This document shows, piece by piece, positions 21,715 through 31,163 of a DNA stretch of 45,065 nucleotides (the stretch's first letter is position 1; every line of letters begins with the position of its first letter). Origin of the DNA: Blautia sp. Lineage in GTDB: Bacteria; Bacillota; Clostridia; Lachnospirales; Lachnospiraceae. The stretch covers positions 1-45,065 of the forward strand of contig JAUUSJ010000012.1 in the NCBI GenBank assembly GCA_030841965.1, read 5' to 3'. The notes beneath the pieces were generated by a model. That model was not told where the DNA came from and made no database searches. It saw nothing but the letters and a program-made list of their open reading frames with translations. The translations under genes were made by a program, and so were the position numbers.

Positions 21715-22254
21715 TTATCCGTTTTTTCTACTCTGTAAATCTCTGCTTAAGGTTTCTAGATAGTGAATTTGCACACCAAACTTTGACGGAATAAAAAATT
21801 CAGGGTCTAATTCCTCGTATTTAAAATTTTTCTGCCCTCCTCTTTCCTGTCTCTGCCAATATTTTTTAAACTCTGCAAATCTCAGATAATAACTCTCATC
21901 CCAGTGCGAAAAATAAATAAGAAAAAAACTAACTCCATCCTGGTCCTCAAATTCCTCCATAAATCTCACCTGATGCTCATGTATATTGGCGAGCGAAAAT
22001 GTATCTTTCGCACATTCCTTGGCATCAAAACAGACTGGAATTCCCTGTACCACCCCGATATAGTCCACCGTACTCTTTTGTTCAAAATACGCAAGAGTGA
22101 TATGTCTTGTCTCCTTTTCAATCTTCACCGGCTTAATCGGTGTCGGAATTTTTTGTACAAGAGCAAGCTTTTTTTCTCGATATTTCTCATTCGTATAATT
22201 AATCATCTCCTCCAAGATAGAACCTCGAAGTCCTCTTGAATTCCATGTCGCCAT
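21715..22254 (-). CDS. recU: Holliday junction resolvase RecU
   Basis: This 179-residue nuclease has WNSRGLRGSILEEMINYTNE (about 4-23) with the catalytic Glu, then ITLAYFEQKSTVDYIGV (Asp), and VCFDAKECAK (D-x-E-x-K, about 74-83), the PD-(D/E)XK core. RecU resolves recombination intermediates in Bacillota. GAGAGGATAAG precedes the ATG. It lies between the RluA-type synthase and the yicC-like gene in the same direction. Confidence 0.92.
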   Translation of the reverse strand: MATWNSRGLRGSILEEMINYTNEKYREKKLALVQKIPTPIKPVKIEKETRHITLAYFEQKSTVDYIGVVQGIPVCFDAKECAKDTFSLANIHEHQVRFMEEFEDQDGVSFFLIYFSHWDESYYLRFAEFKKYWQRQERGGQKNFKYEELDPEFFIPSKFGVQIHYLETLSRDLQSRKNG

Positions 22255-22279
22255 CTCTTATCCTCTCTTACTTTCTCAA

Positions 22280-23257
22280 TTATAACTTCAAATCCTGTCT
22301 TATTCTCCAAAATAATTCTGGCTCTCTCGCCTGAAAATGTTTCCCGGAGAGAGTTGCCCACTCGCCTTGAAGTTTTGGGAAAAAAAGTTCACTGCTGTGA
22401 AGCAACTGACTCGTTAACCCATATTCCCTCTTAAATATATCGTTTATCTGTCGCCTTCCATACTTATAATCTCCGACAATCGGATGTCCAATCGACGCCA
22501 AATGTGCGCGAATCTGATGTGTCTTTCCAGTTATCAACTCCACTCGAAGCAGAGTATACTCATCCGTTTTTCTCACTGGCTCATATCTCGTCTCAATGGC
22601 CATATCTTCCTTAGAACATCTTTTTGTACAAAAAGTCACCGTATTCTTTTCCTCGTTTTTTTGTAGATATCCCGATATCAAATCTGGTCTTTTCACTCTT
22701 CCAGCTACAATACAAGTATAGAATTTTTGTAGTCTTCTCTCTCTTAAGAGCCTTACCATCATCTGCTGCCCTTTTAAGGTAATCCCTCCAATCATAATTC
22801 CACTTGTATTTCGGTCCAACCGATTACAGACTGCTGGATGACAAAGCTGATACTCCTCTTTTGTAATAAGTTTTTCATTCAGACAGTAGGATATCAACCA
22901 CTCATTCATAGAAAAGTCTTCCTTTTTCGCCTTTTGTGATAACATCCCAACTGGTTTATTCAATAGGACAATATGCTCATCTTGGTAAATAACATAGTCT
23001 TCCTTTGTCATAACAGTTTTTATCTTTTCTAAGCCTTCCCCCCGAAACTGCGTTATTGTATCATCGGATAGATATAAAGTTACGATATCTCCCCCCTTTA
23101 ATATCTCCCTTCCCTCTGCCTTTTTCGCATTTAACTTAATATTTTTCTTTCTAAGCATCTTATAGAGAAAGCTTCTTGGCGCCTTATCCAAGTATTTTGC
23201 TAAAAACTTATCGAGGCGCTGTCCCTCTTCTTTTTTTGTAATTGTAAATTCTCGCAT
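22280..23257 (-). CDS. RluA-family 23S rRNA pseudouridine synthase
   Basis: This 325-residue enzyme has an N-terminal S4 RNA-binding domain (about 12-60) and a catalytic domain with LNKPVGMLSQ (99-108) and CNRLDRNTSGI (144-154), where Asp148 is the nucleophile, plus TGKTHQIRAHLASIGHPIVGD near 242-262. It isomerises uridines in rRNA; the RluC/D subgroup is likely. AAAAGGAAG precedes the ATG, and the gene is 26 bp from recU. Confidence 0.92.
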   Translation of the reverse strand: MREFTITKKEEGQRLDKFLAKYLDKAPRSFLYKMLRKKNIKLNAKKAEGREILKGGDIVTLYLSDDTITQFRGEGLEKIKTVMTKEDYVIYQDEHIVLLNKPVGMLSQKAKKEDFSMNEWLISYCLNEKLITKEEYQLCHPAVCNRLDRNTSGIMIGGITLKGQQMMVRLLRERRLQKFYTCIVAGRVKRPDLISGYLQKNEEKNTVTFCTKRCSKEDMAIETRYEPVRKTDEYTLLRVELITGKTHQIRAHLASIGHPIVGDYKYGRRQINDIFKREYGLTSQLLHSSELFFPKLQGEWATLSGKHFQAREPELFWRIRQDLKL

Positions 23258-23320
23258 CCTAAACTTCCTTTTCAGGTATTTGTGAACTTTTATACGATTT
23301 GTCTTGGTCCTTTGTCTACC

Positions 23321-23887
23321 TTAAGGCACTAAAATAAGCAGATGCTCTACCGCCTTGTCCAAATCGTTTTTACTTGGTTTTTCACTCTCTTTTCTTTTTC
23401 TTGTAAGCTCGTTTTTTACCTCTCGAATCATCGACTTTTCATCCTCAAAAATAGACACCTTAAAATAAAGGCTCTCGCCCTTCATCCAGTTTTGAAGATA
23501 TCTCTTAAATTTATTTTTATCGAAATTTTTGCCTGTCCTCACATAGGCAAATATCTTATCCTCCGTCATAAAAAGATATGGAACAAAAACAAATTTCTCC
23601 TCTGTAGAAATAGCCAAATCAAATATCTCTCTTCCTAGTTTTCCCTGCTCTTTGGGCACTCTCTCCCCATCATAGGAAGAAAATGGCGCTACCACGATAA
23701 AACCGACAAGCATTTTTGCAGCTGGAAGTACTCCGACAATCGCCACTACAATAATCGCCGTTTTTGTCGTATGCTCAAGCAAAAGTGCAGCGATAACAAT
23801 TGCAAGAATCACTCCAAAAGCAATCCCTGTTTTTAAGAGTTGTCTTTTTTTATATTTATTCAAATATCCCTTTGTTCCTTTTTGCAT
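23321..23887 (-). CDS. Conserved membrane protein of unknown function
   Basis: The 188-residue protein has a basic N-terminus, two membrane helices (about 20-40 and 44-68), and a soluble alpha/beta C-terminal half (about 75-188) with a charged end. The ATG at 23887 is preferred (AAAGGCAAAAAGG upstream); the longer frame from 24001 overlaps ygiQ. I recognise no named domain. It lies 16 bp after ygiQ and is likely co-transcribed with it. Confidence 0.7.
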   Translation of the reverse strand: MQKGTKGYLNKYKKRQLLKTGIAFGVILAIVIAALLLEHTTKTAIIVVAIVGVLPAAKMLVGFIVVAPFSSYDGERVPKEQGKLGREIFDLAISTEEKFVFVPYLFMTEDKIFAYVRTGKNFDKNKFKRYLQNWMKGESLYFKVSIFEDEKSMIREVKNELTRKRKESEKPSKNDLDKAVEHLLILVP

Positions 23888-23903
23888 CCTTTTTGCCTTT
23901 CTA

Positions 23904-25835
23904 TTATTTTTTCTTTTTTCTATGCACATTCCGAATGGTTTTCTTTTTACCCATATCTCTATTTTGTCTTGGTTTTTCCATCTTATCGTTCCTTTTTGCA
24001 TTATAACTGGAATTTCTCTCGGATTTTGCGTTAGATTTTCCTCTTGGTCGAATCAAGCACTGCTTATCAAAGCCGACTAAGTCCATTCGATTCGCTTCTC
24101 TTAATGCCTCAAAAACAAGCTCATAATTTTCTGGACGCGAAAACTGCATAAGAGCCCTCTGTTTTGCCTTTTCTCTCGGATTTTTCGGCACATAAACTGG
24201 CTTCATCGTCAGTGGATTTACCCCTGTATAATACATACAAGTGGATAACGTCGATGGCGTCGGATAAAAATCTTGTACCTGCTCTGGCATATGATTTATC
24301 TTTTTTAAGTACTCTGCCAGCGTAATCGCTTCCTTTATCGTACTTCCAGGATGAGACGACATCAGATAAGGAACTAAATACTGCTTCTTTCCTAGTCTTT
24401 CATTTATCTCGCTATATTTTTTACAAAACCGCTCGTACACCTCATGTCTTGGCTTTCCCATATTGTCTAAGACATTGGCCGCCACATGCTCAGGCGCCAC
24501 TTTTAGCTGACCACTGACATGATACTTACAAAGCTCCTCCATAAAAAGAGGATTTTTATCATATATCGCATAGTCAAACCGGATTCCCGAGCGAATGAAC
24601 ACCTTCTTTACCTTTGGAAGGTTACGAAGCTTTCTTAATAACTCCACATAATCTCTATGGTCTATCTCCATATTTTTACAGGGAGACGGAAAAAGACATT
24701 GCCTATTCTTACATGCTCCATGCTCCATCTGCTTTTTGCAGGCTGGAAAACGAAAATTCGCCGTAGGTCCCCCCACATCATGAATATACCCCTTAAAATC
24801 AGGCTCCTTTGTCATCTCAATTGCCTCTTTTACTAGGCTCTCATGACTTCTCGCCTGAATAATTCTGCCCTGATGAAAAGTGAGCGCACAAAAGCTACAA
24901 CCGCCAAAGCATCCTCGATTGCTGATTAAGCTAAACTTCACTTCCGAGATAGCGGGAATCCCACCTGCCTCCTCGTAGGAAGGGTGATAAGTCTTCATAT
25001 AAGGCAGCGCATAGACATCGTCCATCTCCTGAGTGGAGAGCGGCTTTGCTGGCGGATTTTGCACAATATATTCCTTCTCCCTATAGGGTTCCACTAATCT
25101 CTTTCCCGAAAACGGGTCGGTATTTTGGTACTGGATGGCAAAACTCTTCGCATAATTTATCTTATCTTCCTGCATCGAGGCAAACGAAGGCAAGAGCTCA
25201 TAATCATAGACGGAATCGAGGCTCTTCGTCTTATAGACTGAGCCGTCCACGAAACTAATATCAGAGACAGCAATTCCAGCTTTTAGCGCGTCTGCCACCT
25301 CAACAATCGACCTCTCACCCATTCCATAAAGAACAATATCTGCACTCGCATCAAGTAAAATCGAGCGCCTTAATTTATTGTCCCAGTAATCATAATGTGC
25401 AAGTCGACGAAGAGAAGCCTCGATTCCTCCCAGTATAATCGTCGCCCTTGGATACTTTCTGCGAATCAGGTTACCGTAGACAATCGCCGCGTGGTCCGGT
25501 CTTCTTCCCATCTCACCTCCAGGAGAATACAAATCCTGTCTCCTTCTTTTTTTTGCCACTGTATAGTGATTCACCATCGAGTCCATATTTCCAGCACTCA
25601 CGATAAAGCCAAGCTCTGGCTCTCCAAATACATCAATACTATCGTCTTTTTTCCAGTCAGGCTGGCAGACCATTCCCACCTTATATCCATTTGCCTCAAG
25701 CACTCTCGTAATAATTGCTGCTCCAAAGGAAGGATGGTCCACATACGCATCTCCACATACATAGACAAAATCCACTCTATCCCAGCCTCTTTTTTTTGCC
25801 TCTTCCCTTGTCATCGGGAGAAAATCCTTTTTCAC
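23904..25835 (-). CDS. YgiQ-family radical SAM protein
   Basis: This 643-residue protein has an N-terminal domain that looks cobalamin-binding-like (about 20-190), the radical SAM cluster motif CFGGCSFC with Cys309, Cys313 and Cys316, and the YgiQ-specific C-terminal region (PEHVAANVLDNMGKP, QDFYPTPSTLSTCMYYTG). The reaction is not established. The C-terminus is a Lys/Arg-rich tail of about 50 residues. The start is GTG at 25835 with AGGAGGTAA six bases upstream. Confidence 0.93.
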   Translation of the reverse strand: MKKDFLPMTREEAKKRGWDRVDFVYVCGDAYVDHPSFGAAIITRVLEANGYKVGMVCQPDWKKDDSIDVFGEPELGFIVSAGNMDSMVNHYTVAKKRRRQDLYSPGGEMGRRPDHAAIVYGNLIRRKYPRATIILGGIEASLRRLAHYDYWDNKLRRSILLDASADIVLYGMGERSIVEVADALKAGIAVSDISFVDGSVYKTKSLDSVYDYELLPSFASMQEDKINYAKSFAIQYQNTDPFSGKRLVEPYREKEYIVQNPPAKPLSTQEMDDVYALPYMKTYHPSYEEAGGIPAISEVKFSLISNRGCFGGCSFCALTFHQGRIIQARSHESLVKEAIEMTKEPDFKGYIHDVGGPTANFRFPACKKQMEHGACKNRQCLFPSPCKNMEIDHRDYVELLRKLRNLPKVKKVFIRSGIRFDYAIYDKNPLFMEELCKYHVSGQLKVAPEHVAANVLDNMGKPRHEVYERFCKKYSEINERLGKKQYLVPYLMSSHPGSTIKEAITLAEYLKKINHMPEQVQDFYPTPSTLSTCMYYTGVNPLTMKPVYVPKNPREKAKQRALMQFSRPENYELVFEALREANRMDLVGFDKQCLIRPRGKSNAKSERNSSYNAKRNDKMEKPRQNRDMGKKKTIRNVHRKKKK

Positions 25836-25850
25836 TGTTTACCTCCTTTT

Positions 25851-26573
25851 TCATCTCTCTTTGAAAAGCTCTCTTTTTTCTTGTTCTGTCAGAGGACGAT
25901 ACTCTCCTTTTTTCAAGCTCTCATCGAGTATGAGAGGTCCCATAGAAATTCTCTTAAGATAGAGAACTGGCTTTCCTATCGCCGCAAACATTCGCTTTAC
26001 TTGATGAAACTTTCCCTCGACAATGCTCACCTCTATCTCTGAGATGGCTCCCTCTTTTTGCACTGAGAGCTTCGCTGGGAGAGTTTTCTTATCCTCACCG
26101 ATATCGATTCCCTCTTTAAATCTCTCGATATCTTCTCTCGTCACAGCTCCGCAAACCTTGGCAAAATACGTCTTTTCTACATGTTTTTTGGGAGATAATA
26201 GCTTATGCGCCAACTCTCCATCATTGGTAATAAGGAGTAGCCCCTCTGTGTCTTTATCGAGGCGTCCCACAGGAAATAAATCCTTTCTATTCTTTCCAAA
26301 TATTAAATCAAGTACGGTCTTCTCTCTCTTATCTTGCGTAGCTGAGACAACTCCCTTTGGCTTATAAAGCATATAATATTCATAGCGAATATACCTTATC
26401 TTCTTCCCCTCAACCCAAATTTCATCCTCGTAAATATTTACCTTTCTCTCTGGTTTCTTTTCTATCTCTCCGTTTATCTGAACCTTGCCTTTTTTTATAT
26501 ATTCCTTCACCTTTGCCCTTGTGCCGAGGTTCATATCTGCTAAATATTTGTCTAGACGTATCGTCTCCTTCAT
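25851..26573 (-). CDS. RsuA-family pseudouridine synthase
   Basis: This 240-residue enzyme has an N-terminal S4 domain (RLDKYLADMNLGTRAKVKEY, 6-25), KPKGVVSATQD (71-81), GRLDKDTEGLLL (103-114) with nucleophile Asp106, and the RsuA-type ending (KFHQVKRMFAAIGKPVLYLK). It should modify 16S rRNA, as RsuA does. The ATG at 26573 has GGGAGGAAG five bases upstream. It is 15 bp from ygiQ. Confidence 0.92.
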   Translation of the reverse strand: MKETIRLDKYLADMNLGTRAKVKEYIKKGKVQINGEIEKKPERKVNIYEDEIWVEGKKIRYIRYEYYMLYKPKGVVSATQDKREKTVLDLIFGKNRKDLFPVGRLDKDTEGLLLITNDGELAHKLLSPKKHVEKTYFAKVCGAVTREDIERFKEGIDIGEDKKTLPAKLSVQKEGAISEIEVSIVEGKFHQVKRMFAAIGKPVLYLKRISMGPLILDESLKKGEYRPLTEQEKRELFKER

Positions 26574-26602
26574 CTCTTCCTCCCACGATATCAAAATCTA
26601 TC

Positions 26603-27970
26603 TCATCCTCGCATCAAACGCCAGCTTGGATTATACTTATTCTTCAAAACTCCATTATTTAGCTTTCCAAAGCCAAGAGGCTGTCCCTCCACACAGACAA
26701 GAGCATAGCCGTTCTCTCCCTCGACTTGTATCGTCTCCCCCTTTAGATATCGAATAATATTCTCATCCGATAGGGAGAGATTTAATCGATTTTTAAACTC
26801 CCCCTCTCGAAGAGCCATTGCGAGAGCCTGTGATGGCTCAAATCTCTTCTTCTTTACATATCCAAGAAATAATCCCGCTCTCACAATCCGAAGTCCCTTG
26901 ATATCCGGCAAATCCTCTGGCATATAGAAAACTCTCTCGTTGTGAATCTCAATTCTTTTCTTATCTAAGGAAAGCCCCGCATCCGATAAAAACTGCTCTA
27001 GCTCCACCGTCGGTTTAGAAACTTGATACTTATATCTCTTTGTCGGATAAGAGGAGCCATCCTCTCTCTTTTCAAATAATGCGATAAAATGTCCCTCTCC
27101 CCTCACTCGATGCGGCCAAATCCTTCTACATTTTCGAAGCTCCTCATTCTTTGTATCTCCCCACTCTGGATGACCAGTATCAAAGCCCTCGAACATAGGA
27201 AGCTCAACCAAAGACATATCTTCACATTCTCTTAATAAATGCTCCACCGTCTTTTCATTTTCATCTGGAGCAAATGTACAAGTGGAATAAATAAGCTTTC
27301 CTCCTGGCTTTAACATCTTTGCCGCCTGCACGATAATCTCCTTTTGAATTCCACTATATAATGCGACCTTCTCCTCGCTCCACTCTCTTATCATCGCAGG
27401 GTCTTTCCGAAACATTCCCTCGCCAGAACATGGGGCGTCAACTAAAATCTTATCGAAAAATCCACGAAATCTAGGCACCAGCTTGGATGGTTCCTCACTT
27501 AAAACCAACACATTACTGATGCCTGCCATCTCGATATTGTGAAGAAGCGCTTTTGTTCTTGAGATACTAATATCATTGCTCACTAAAAGCCCCTCTCCCA
27601 TTAATTTCCCGCCAAGCTCTGTGCTCTTGCCGCCAGGGGCCGCACATAAGTCTAATACTTTATCTCCCGGGTAGACAGGGAGGAAGCTCGCCGTGGACAT
27701 TGCACTTGGTTCCTGTATGTAATACAATCCCGCATGATAAAACGGATGTCGTGACAAGTTTTCCTCTCTCTTATAATAAAATCCATTCTCGCACCAGGGA
27801 ACTGGCTCCAGAGAAAACGGTGCTTTCTCATAAAATGTTTTTGCCTCCATCTTAAGTCGATTCACTCGAAGTCCATTCCATCTAGGCTGTTCAAAGCTTT
27901 TAAGATACTCCAAAAACTCCGACTGAAGCATATTTTTCATCCGTTCTTCAAATGCTTGTGGCAATGTCAT
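26603..27970 (-). CDS. RsmF-like rRNA m5C methyltransferase
   Basis: This 455-residue NOL1/NOP2/sun-family enzyme has LDLCAAPGGKSTEL (SAM site, 107-120), DAPCSGEGMFRKDP (Cys181) and YSTCTFAPDENE (catalytic Cys231), then a C-terminal PUA-like/RsmF region (about 300-455). It methylates cytosine in 16S rRNA. The two cysteines needed for RNA-adduct chemistry are intact. AGGAGG lies about 11 bases before the ATG. It is 29 bp upstream of the RsuA-type gene. Confidence 0.92.
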   Translation of the reverse strand: MTLPQAFEERMKNMLQSEFLEYLKSFEQPRWNGLRVNRLKMEAKTFYEKAPFSLEPVPWCENGFYYKREENLSRHPFYHAGLYYIQEPSAMSTASFLPVYPGDKVLDLCAAPGGKSTELGGKLMGEGLLVSNDISISRTKALLHNIEMAGISNVLVLSEEPSKLVPRFRGFFDKILVDAPCSGEGMFRKDPAMIREWSEEKVALYSGIQKEIIVQAAKMLKPGGKLIYSTCTFAPDENEKTVEHLLRECEDMSLVELPMFEGFDTGHPEWGDTKNEELRKCRRIWPHRVRGEGHFIALFEKREDGSSYPTKRYKYQVSKPTVELEQFLSDAGLSLDKKRIEIHNERVFYMPEDLPDIKGLRIVRAGLFLGYVKKKRFEPSQALAMALREGEFKNRLNLSLSDENIIRYLKGETIQVEGENGYALVCVEGQPLGFGKLNNGVLKNKYNPSWRLMRG

Positions 27971-28002
27971 ACTCTATTCTTCCTCCTAATTTCAAAAATC
28001 TA

Positions 28003-28806
28003 TCACTGTAGGCTCTGTGCCTTATATCCCTCGGAAATAATATCAAGCTGTTTATTAAAATGCATCAGCTCATCGATATTCCCCATCTGATATACTCTGT
28101 AAAACTCATCTTGAATCTTTACAACTTCCCTTTTATTGGCAACTCGGTATAGATTTTGAATATTCCTCAAAATATCTGCCACGACGCTTGCCTTCATCTG
28201 GAAAGAATTTTGAGCGTCCATAATCTCATCTCGGACTGTGGACATCTCTTTATCTAACAGAATAATGGCATCCGCCGCATTTGTCAACTTTTGTTTTATA
28301 TGATCTGGTATATTATACTTGTATTTATACTGAAGTGAATGTTCCACTGTCGCCCAGAAATTCATCGCCAACGTTCGTATCTGAATCTCCACCTGTAGCT
28401 TCTTCACTCCGTGAATCGTGTTGACATCATAGTAAACAATCATATGATAGCTTCGATATCCACTATCTTTCGCCTTCGTCACATAATCCTTTACGCTTTT
28501 TATCTCCATATCACTGCGATTTCGAATCAGCTCCACGACCTTCTCAATGTCCTCAGTAAACTGACAAATGATACGAACTCCCGCAATATCCTCAATCTTC
28601 TCCTCCAGCTGATTGATATTAATCTGCTTCTTTTGCAATTTATCTAAAATACTAGATATACTTTTTACTCTACCATTTACCTGTTCAATCGGAGAATAAA
28701 GGCCTAAGCTGCGATGCTCTTGGATGATATGATTAAACTTTACAACTAGCTCATCTACAGCTAATTGATAAGGGTCTAAAATCTCCCTCCAAAGCTGCAT
28801 TTCCAT
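28003..28806 (-). CDS. Small (p)ppGpp synthetase (RelQ type)
   Basis: This 267-residue single-domain RelA/SpoT synthetase shows EDIAGVRIICQF (72-83), KDSGYRSYHMIVYYD (113-127) and VEIQIRTLAMNFWATVEHSLQYKYKY (139-164), the substrate-binding and catalytic elements, without a hydrolase domain or TGS/ACT tail. It would make the alarmone (p)ppGpp from ATP and GDP or GTP. The ATG at 28806 has AGAGGTGA five bases upstream. It is the first gene of the leftward run to rsmF. Confidence 0.92.
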   Translation of the reverse strand: MEMQLWREILDPYQLAVDELVVKFNHIIQEHRSLGLYSPIEQVNGRVKSISSILDKLQKKQININQLEEKIEDIAGVRIICQFTEDIEKVVELIRNRSDMEIKSVKDYVTKAKDSGYRSYHMIVYYDVNTIHGVKKLQVEIQIRTLAMNFWATVEHSLQYKYKYNIPDHIKQKLTNAADAIILLDKEMSTVRDEIMDAQNSFQMKASVVADILRNIQNLYRVANKREVVKIQDEFYRVYQMGNIDELMHFNKQLDIISEGYKAQSLQ

Positions 28807-28878
28807 ATAAGTCACCTCTCTATACTACTATATTACTTAGTCTTTTCCCTTCCTCTTTTTTCATTACCCATTTTAGAC

Positions 28879-28884
28879 ATTATA
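28879..28884 (-). promoter_or_regulatory. Extended -10 promoter of the RelQ-type gene
   Basis: Leftward TATAAT with TGG directly upstream forms an extended -10; no good -35 is seen in the preceding AT-rich run. It lies 73 bases before the coding start. Confidence 0.5.
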
Positions 28885-29000
28885 CCATATTTCTTTGTTT
28901 TTTTGGTTAATTTTTTATTGTTTTTTATATATTTTCTATGGATTTTGCCTAAATATTCTGGAAAGCACCACTCTATTATTCTATGCAGTAATTTTCCCAT

Positions 29001-29474
29001 TTATGACAAAAAATCGTCCATTAAATCTTCCCCGTCTGCCGCCGTCGTCGCAAGCTCATCACATCTTTCGTTTTCTGGATGTCCCGCATGACCCTTCACC
29101 CAGACAAACGTTACTTTATGAGGTTTCATCGCCTCCAAAAGTCTCTTCCAAAGGTCGACATTTTTTACATCCTCGTTCTTGCCTCTCTTCCATCCCTTTT
29201 TTATCCAGCCGTCAATCCAGTTTTTCTCAAAAGCATTCACGACATACTGGGAATCTGAGTACACAGTCACCTCGCAAGGTTTTGTCAAGGATTCCAGCCC
29301 CACGATTACCGCCATCAATTCCATGCGATTATTGGTCGTCTTTTTATATCCACCACTTTTTTCCCTCCTATGCAGATTTCCCTTTGTATCCGTATAGGAT
29401 AGAATCGTTCCGTACCCTCCAGGTCCATTTGGATTTCCTCTCGCTGCCCCGTCTGTATAGATTGTCACTCTCAT
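29001..29474 (-). CDS. rnhA: Ribonuclease HI
   Basis: This 157-residue enzyme cuts RNA in RNA-DNA hybrids. All catalytic residues are visible: Asp8 in YTDGAARGNPNGPGG, Glu52 in NNRMELMAV, Asp74 in YSDSQYV, His129 in WVKGHAGHPENE and Asp139. The basic protrusion (KKGWKRGKN, about 92-100) is present, as in E. coli RNase HI. GAGGTGAGG precedes the ATG. Confidence 0.95.
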   Translation of the reverse strand: MRVTIYTDGAARGNPNGPGGYGTILSYTDTKGNLHRREKSGGYKKTTNNRMELMAVIVGLESLTKPCEVTVYSDSQYVVNAFEKNWIDGWIKKGWKRGKNEDVKNVDLWKRLLEAMKPHKVTFVWVKGHAGHPENERCDELATTAADGEDLMDDFLS

Positions 29475-29517
29475 TTTCCCTCACCTCTATCATAACTATT
29501 TTTAGATTCGCATATAA

Positions 29518-29574
29518 TAATGTTGGGGTCAAAAGGTCGTTTGACCCCTTTGATACCGGATTGCTCCGCACAAT
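29518..29574. repeat. Dispersed hairpin repeat, copy A
   Basis: This 57-bp sequence matches 40791-40848 with two substitutions and one inserted base. It contains GGGGTCAAA/TTTGACCCC and GGATTG/CAATCC hairpins. It lies between rnhA and spoIVA and ends three bases before the candidate sigma-E promoter. Confidence 0.85.
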
Positions 29575-29576
29575 CC

Positions 29577-29607
29577 TCATATCATGATATTGGGATTATC
29601 ATACTAT
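29577..29607 (+). promoter_or_regulatory. Candidate sigma-E promoter of spoIVA
   Basis: TCATATC (29577-29583) and CATACTAT (29600-29607) resemble the sigma-E consensus (-35 KMATATT, -10 CATACAMT), with a 16-base spacer that is slightly long. spoIVA belongs to the sigma-E regulon in Bacillus, which supports the call. Confidence 0.5.
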
Positions 29608-29649
29608 ACTCCAGACAAAAAATCAAAGAATTTTTAAAGGAGGAGTTTT

Positions 29650-31125
29650 ATGCAACCATTCTCTATCTATAATGATATTGCAGCTCGAACTGGCGGTGAT
29701 ATCTATATCGGTGTCGTTGGACCAGTGAGAACTGGAAAATCCACGTTTATTAAACATTTTATGGAGCTTTTAGTTCTACCAAATATGGAAAAAGAATCCG
29801 AGAAAGAGAGAACAAAGGATGAACTTCCCCAGTCTGCTCAGGGAAAGACCATTATGACGACAGAACCCAAATTTATCCCAAAAGACGCCGCTAAAATCAA
29901 AATCAATGACGATATCAGTCTAAAAATCCGAATGATTGACTGCGTCGGATATATGGCATCTGGGGCAACTGGACATTTGGAGGAGAGCAAGGAGCGTCTT
30001 GTAAAAACTCCATGGTTTGACCATGAAATCCCTTTCACAAAAGCTGCTGAAATTGGAACAAGAAAGGTTATCACCGAGCATTCCACCATCGGAATTGTTG
30101 TAACTTGCGATGGTTCTTTCGGTGAATTAGAGCGTTCTTCCTACGAAGCTCCCGAGAAAAAAACAATCGAAGAATTGACCGCTCTACATAAACCTTTCAT
30201 TGTTTTACTAAACTCCGCCCGCCCTTTCTCCCAGGAGACAAAAGCCCTTGCCACACAGATTGCCAATGCATATAACTGTACGGTAATTCCGATTAATTGT
30301 GAACAACTGAAAAAAGAAGATATTCATCATATTTTAAACTCTATTTTGCTTGAATTTCCGATACTATCTTTCTCCTTTTTTATTCCAAAATGGGCGGAAA
30401 TTTTATCAAACACACATTGGCTAAAATCCTCTCTTATCGCAACTGTAAAAGAAATTTTAAAAGAAAATAATAAGATGAAAGACTTATACGACAAAGAATT
30501 TCCTCAAAACGAATATATTTCTAAGATAAAAATTCATACGGTACATATGGATACAGGTATGGTAGATATTTCGATTGCATTCGATGATAAATATTATTAT
30601 CAGATATTAAGTGATATTATCGGTCTTCCCATCTCGAATGAATATGAATTTATCTCCATCATGAAAGAACTTGCAAGACAAAAAAATGAGTACGATAAAG
30701 TCGCTACCGCACTCAAATCTGTCAAAGAAAAAGGATATGGCGTCGTCTCGCCTTCCAAAAATGAAATCACCATTGATGAACCGACCGTGATTCGACACGG
30801 CAATAAATTTGGAGTAAAAATCAAGGCGAAGGCGCCTTCTATCCACCTCATTCGAGCTAATCTCACAACCGAGATTGCGCCGATTGCCGGCTCCGAGGAC
30901 CAGGCGAATGATTTAATCCGCTATATCGAAGCCGGCGCAACTGCCGATAATCCAGACGGAATATGGCAGGTTAATATTTTTGGAAAAACGCTCGAACAAC
31001 TCGTCGGCGAGGGTATCCAGACAAAAGCCTCAAAGATGACCGAGGAGAGCCAACAGAAGCTACAAAATACAATGGAAAAAATAGTAAATGACAGTAACGG
31101 AGGCATGGTCTGTATTATTATTTAG
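29650..31125 (+). CDS. spoIVA: Stage IV sporulation protein A (spore coat ATPase)
   Basis: This 491-residue morphogenetic ATPase builds the basement layer of the spore coat on the forespore surface. It has Walker A GPVRTGKST (24-32), MIDCVGYMASGA (Walker B-like, about 97-108), the middle domain, and the conserved C-terminal end GNGGMVCIII-like (NGGMVCIII here) needed for localisation. AGGAGG lies about seven bases before the ATG. It is the only rightward gene between 16 and 39 kb and shows that the organism forms spores. Confidence 0.96.
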   Translation: MQPFSIYNDIAARTGGDIYIGVVGPVRTGKSTFIKHFMELLVLPNMEKESEKERTKDELPQSAQGKTIMTTEPKFIPKDAAKIKINDDISLKIRMIDCVGYMASGATGHLEESKERLVKTPWFDHEIPFTKAAEIGTRKVITEHSTIGIVVTCDGSFGELERSSYEAPEKKTIEELTALHKPFIVLLNSARPFSQETKALATQIANAYNCTVIPINCEQLKKEDIHHILNSILLEFPILSFSFFIPKWAEILSNTHWLKSSLIATVKEILKENNKMKDLYDKEFPQNEYISKIKIHTVHMDTGMVDISIAFDDKYYYQILSDIIGLPISNEYEFISIMKELARQKNEYDKVATALKSVKEKGYGVVSPSKNEITIDEPTVIRHGNKFGVKIKAKAPSIHLIRANLTTEIAPIAGSEDQANDLIRYIEAGATADNPDGIWQVNIFGKTLEQLVGEGIQTKASKMTEESQQKLQNTMEKIVNDSNGGMVCIII

Positions 31126-31163
31126 CTTTCCTGCCCTGCCAGTTTATTTCAAACCTTTCTTTT

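Noticed and set aside
28895..29587. Rightward 230-codon frame across rnhA
   Set aside because: It is the complement of rnhA and its leader; the composition (Ser/Pro-rich) is typical of a shadow frame.
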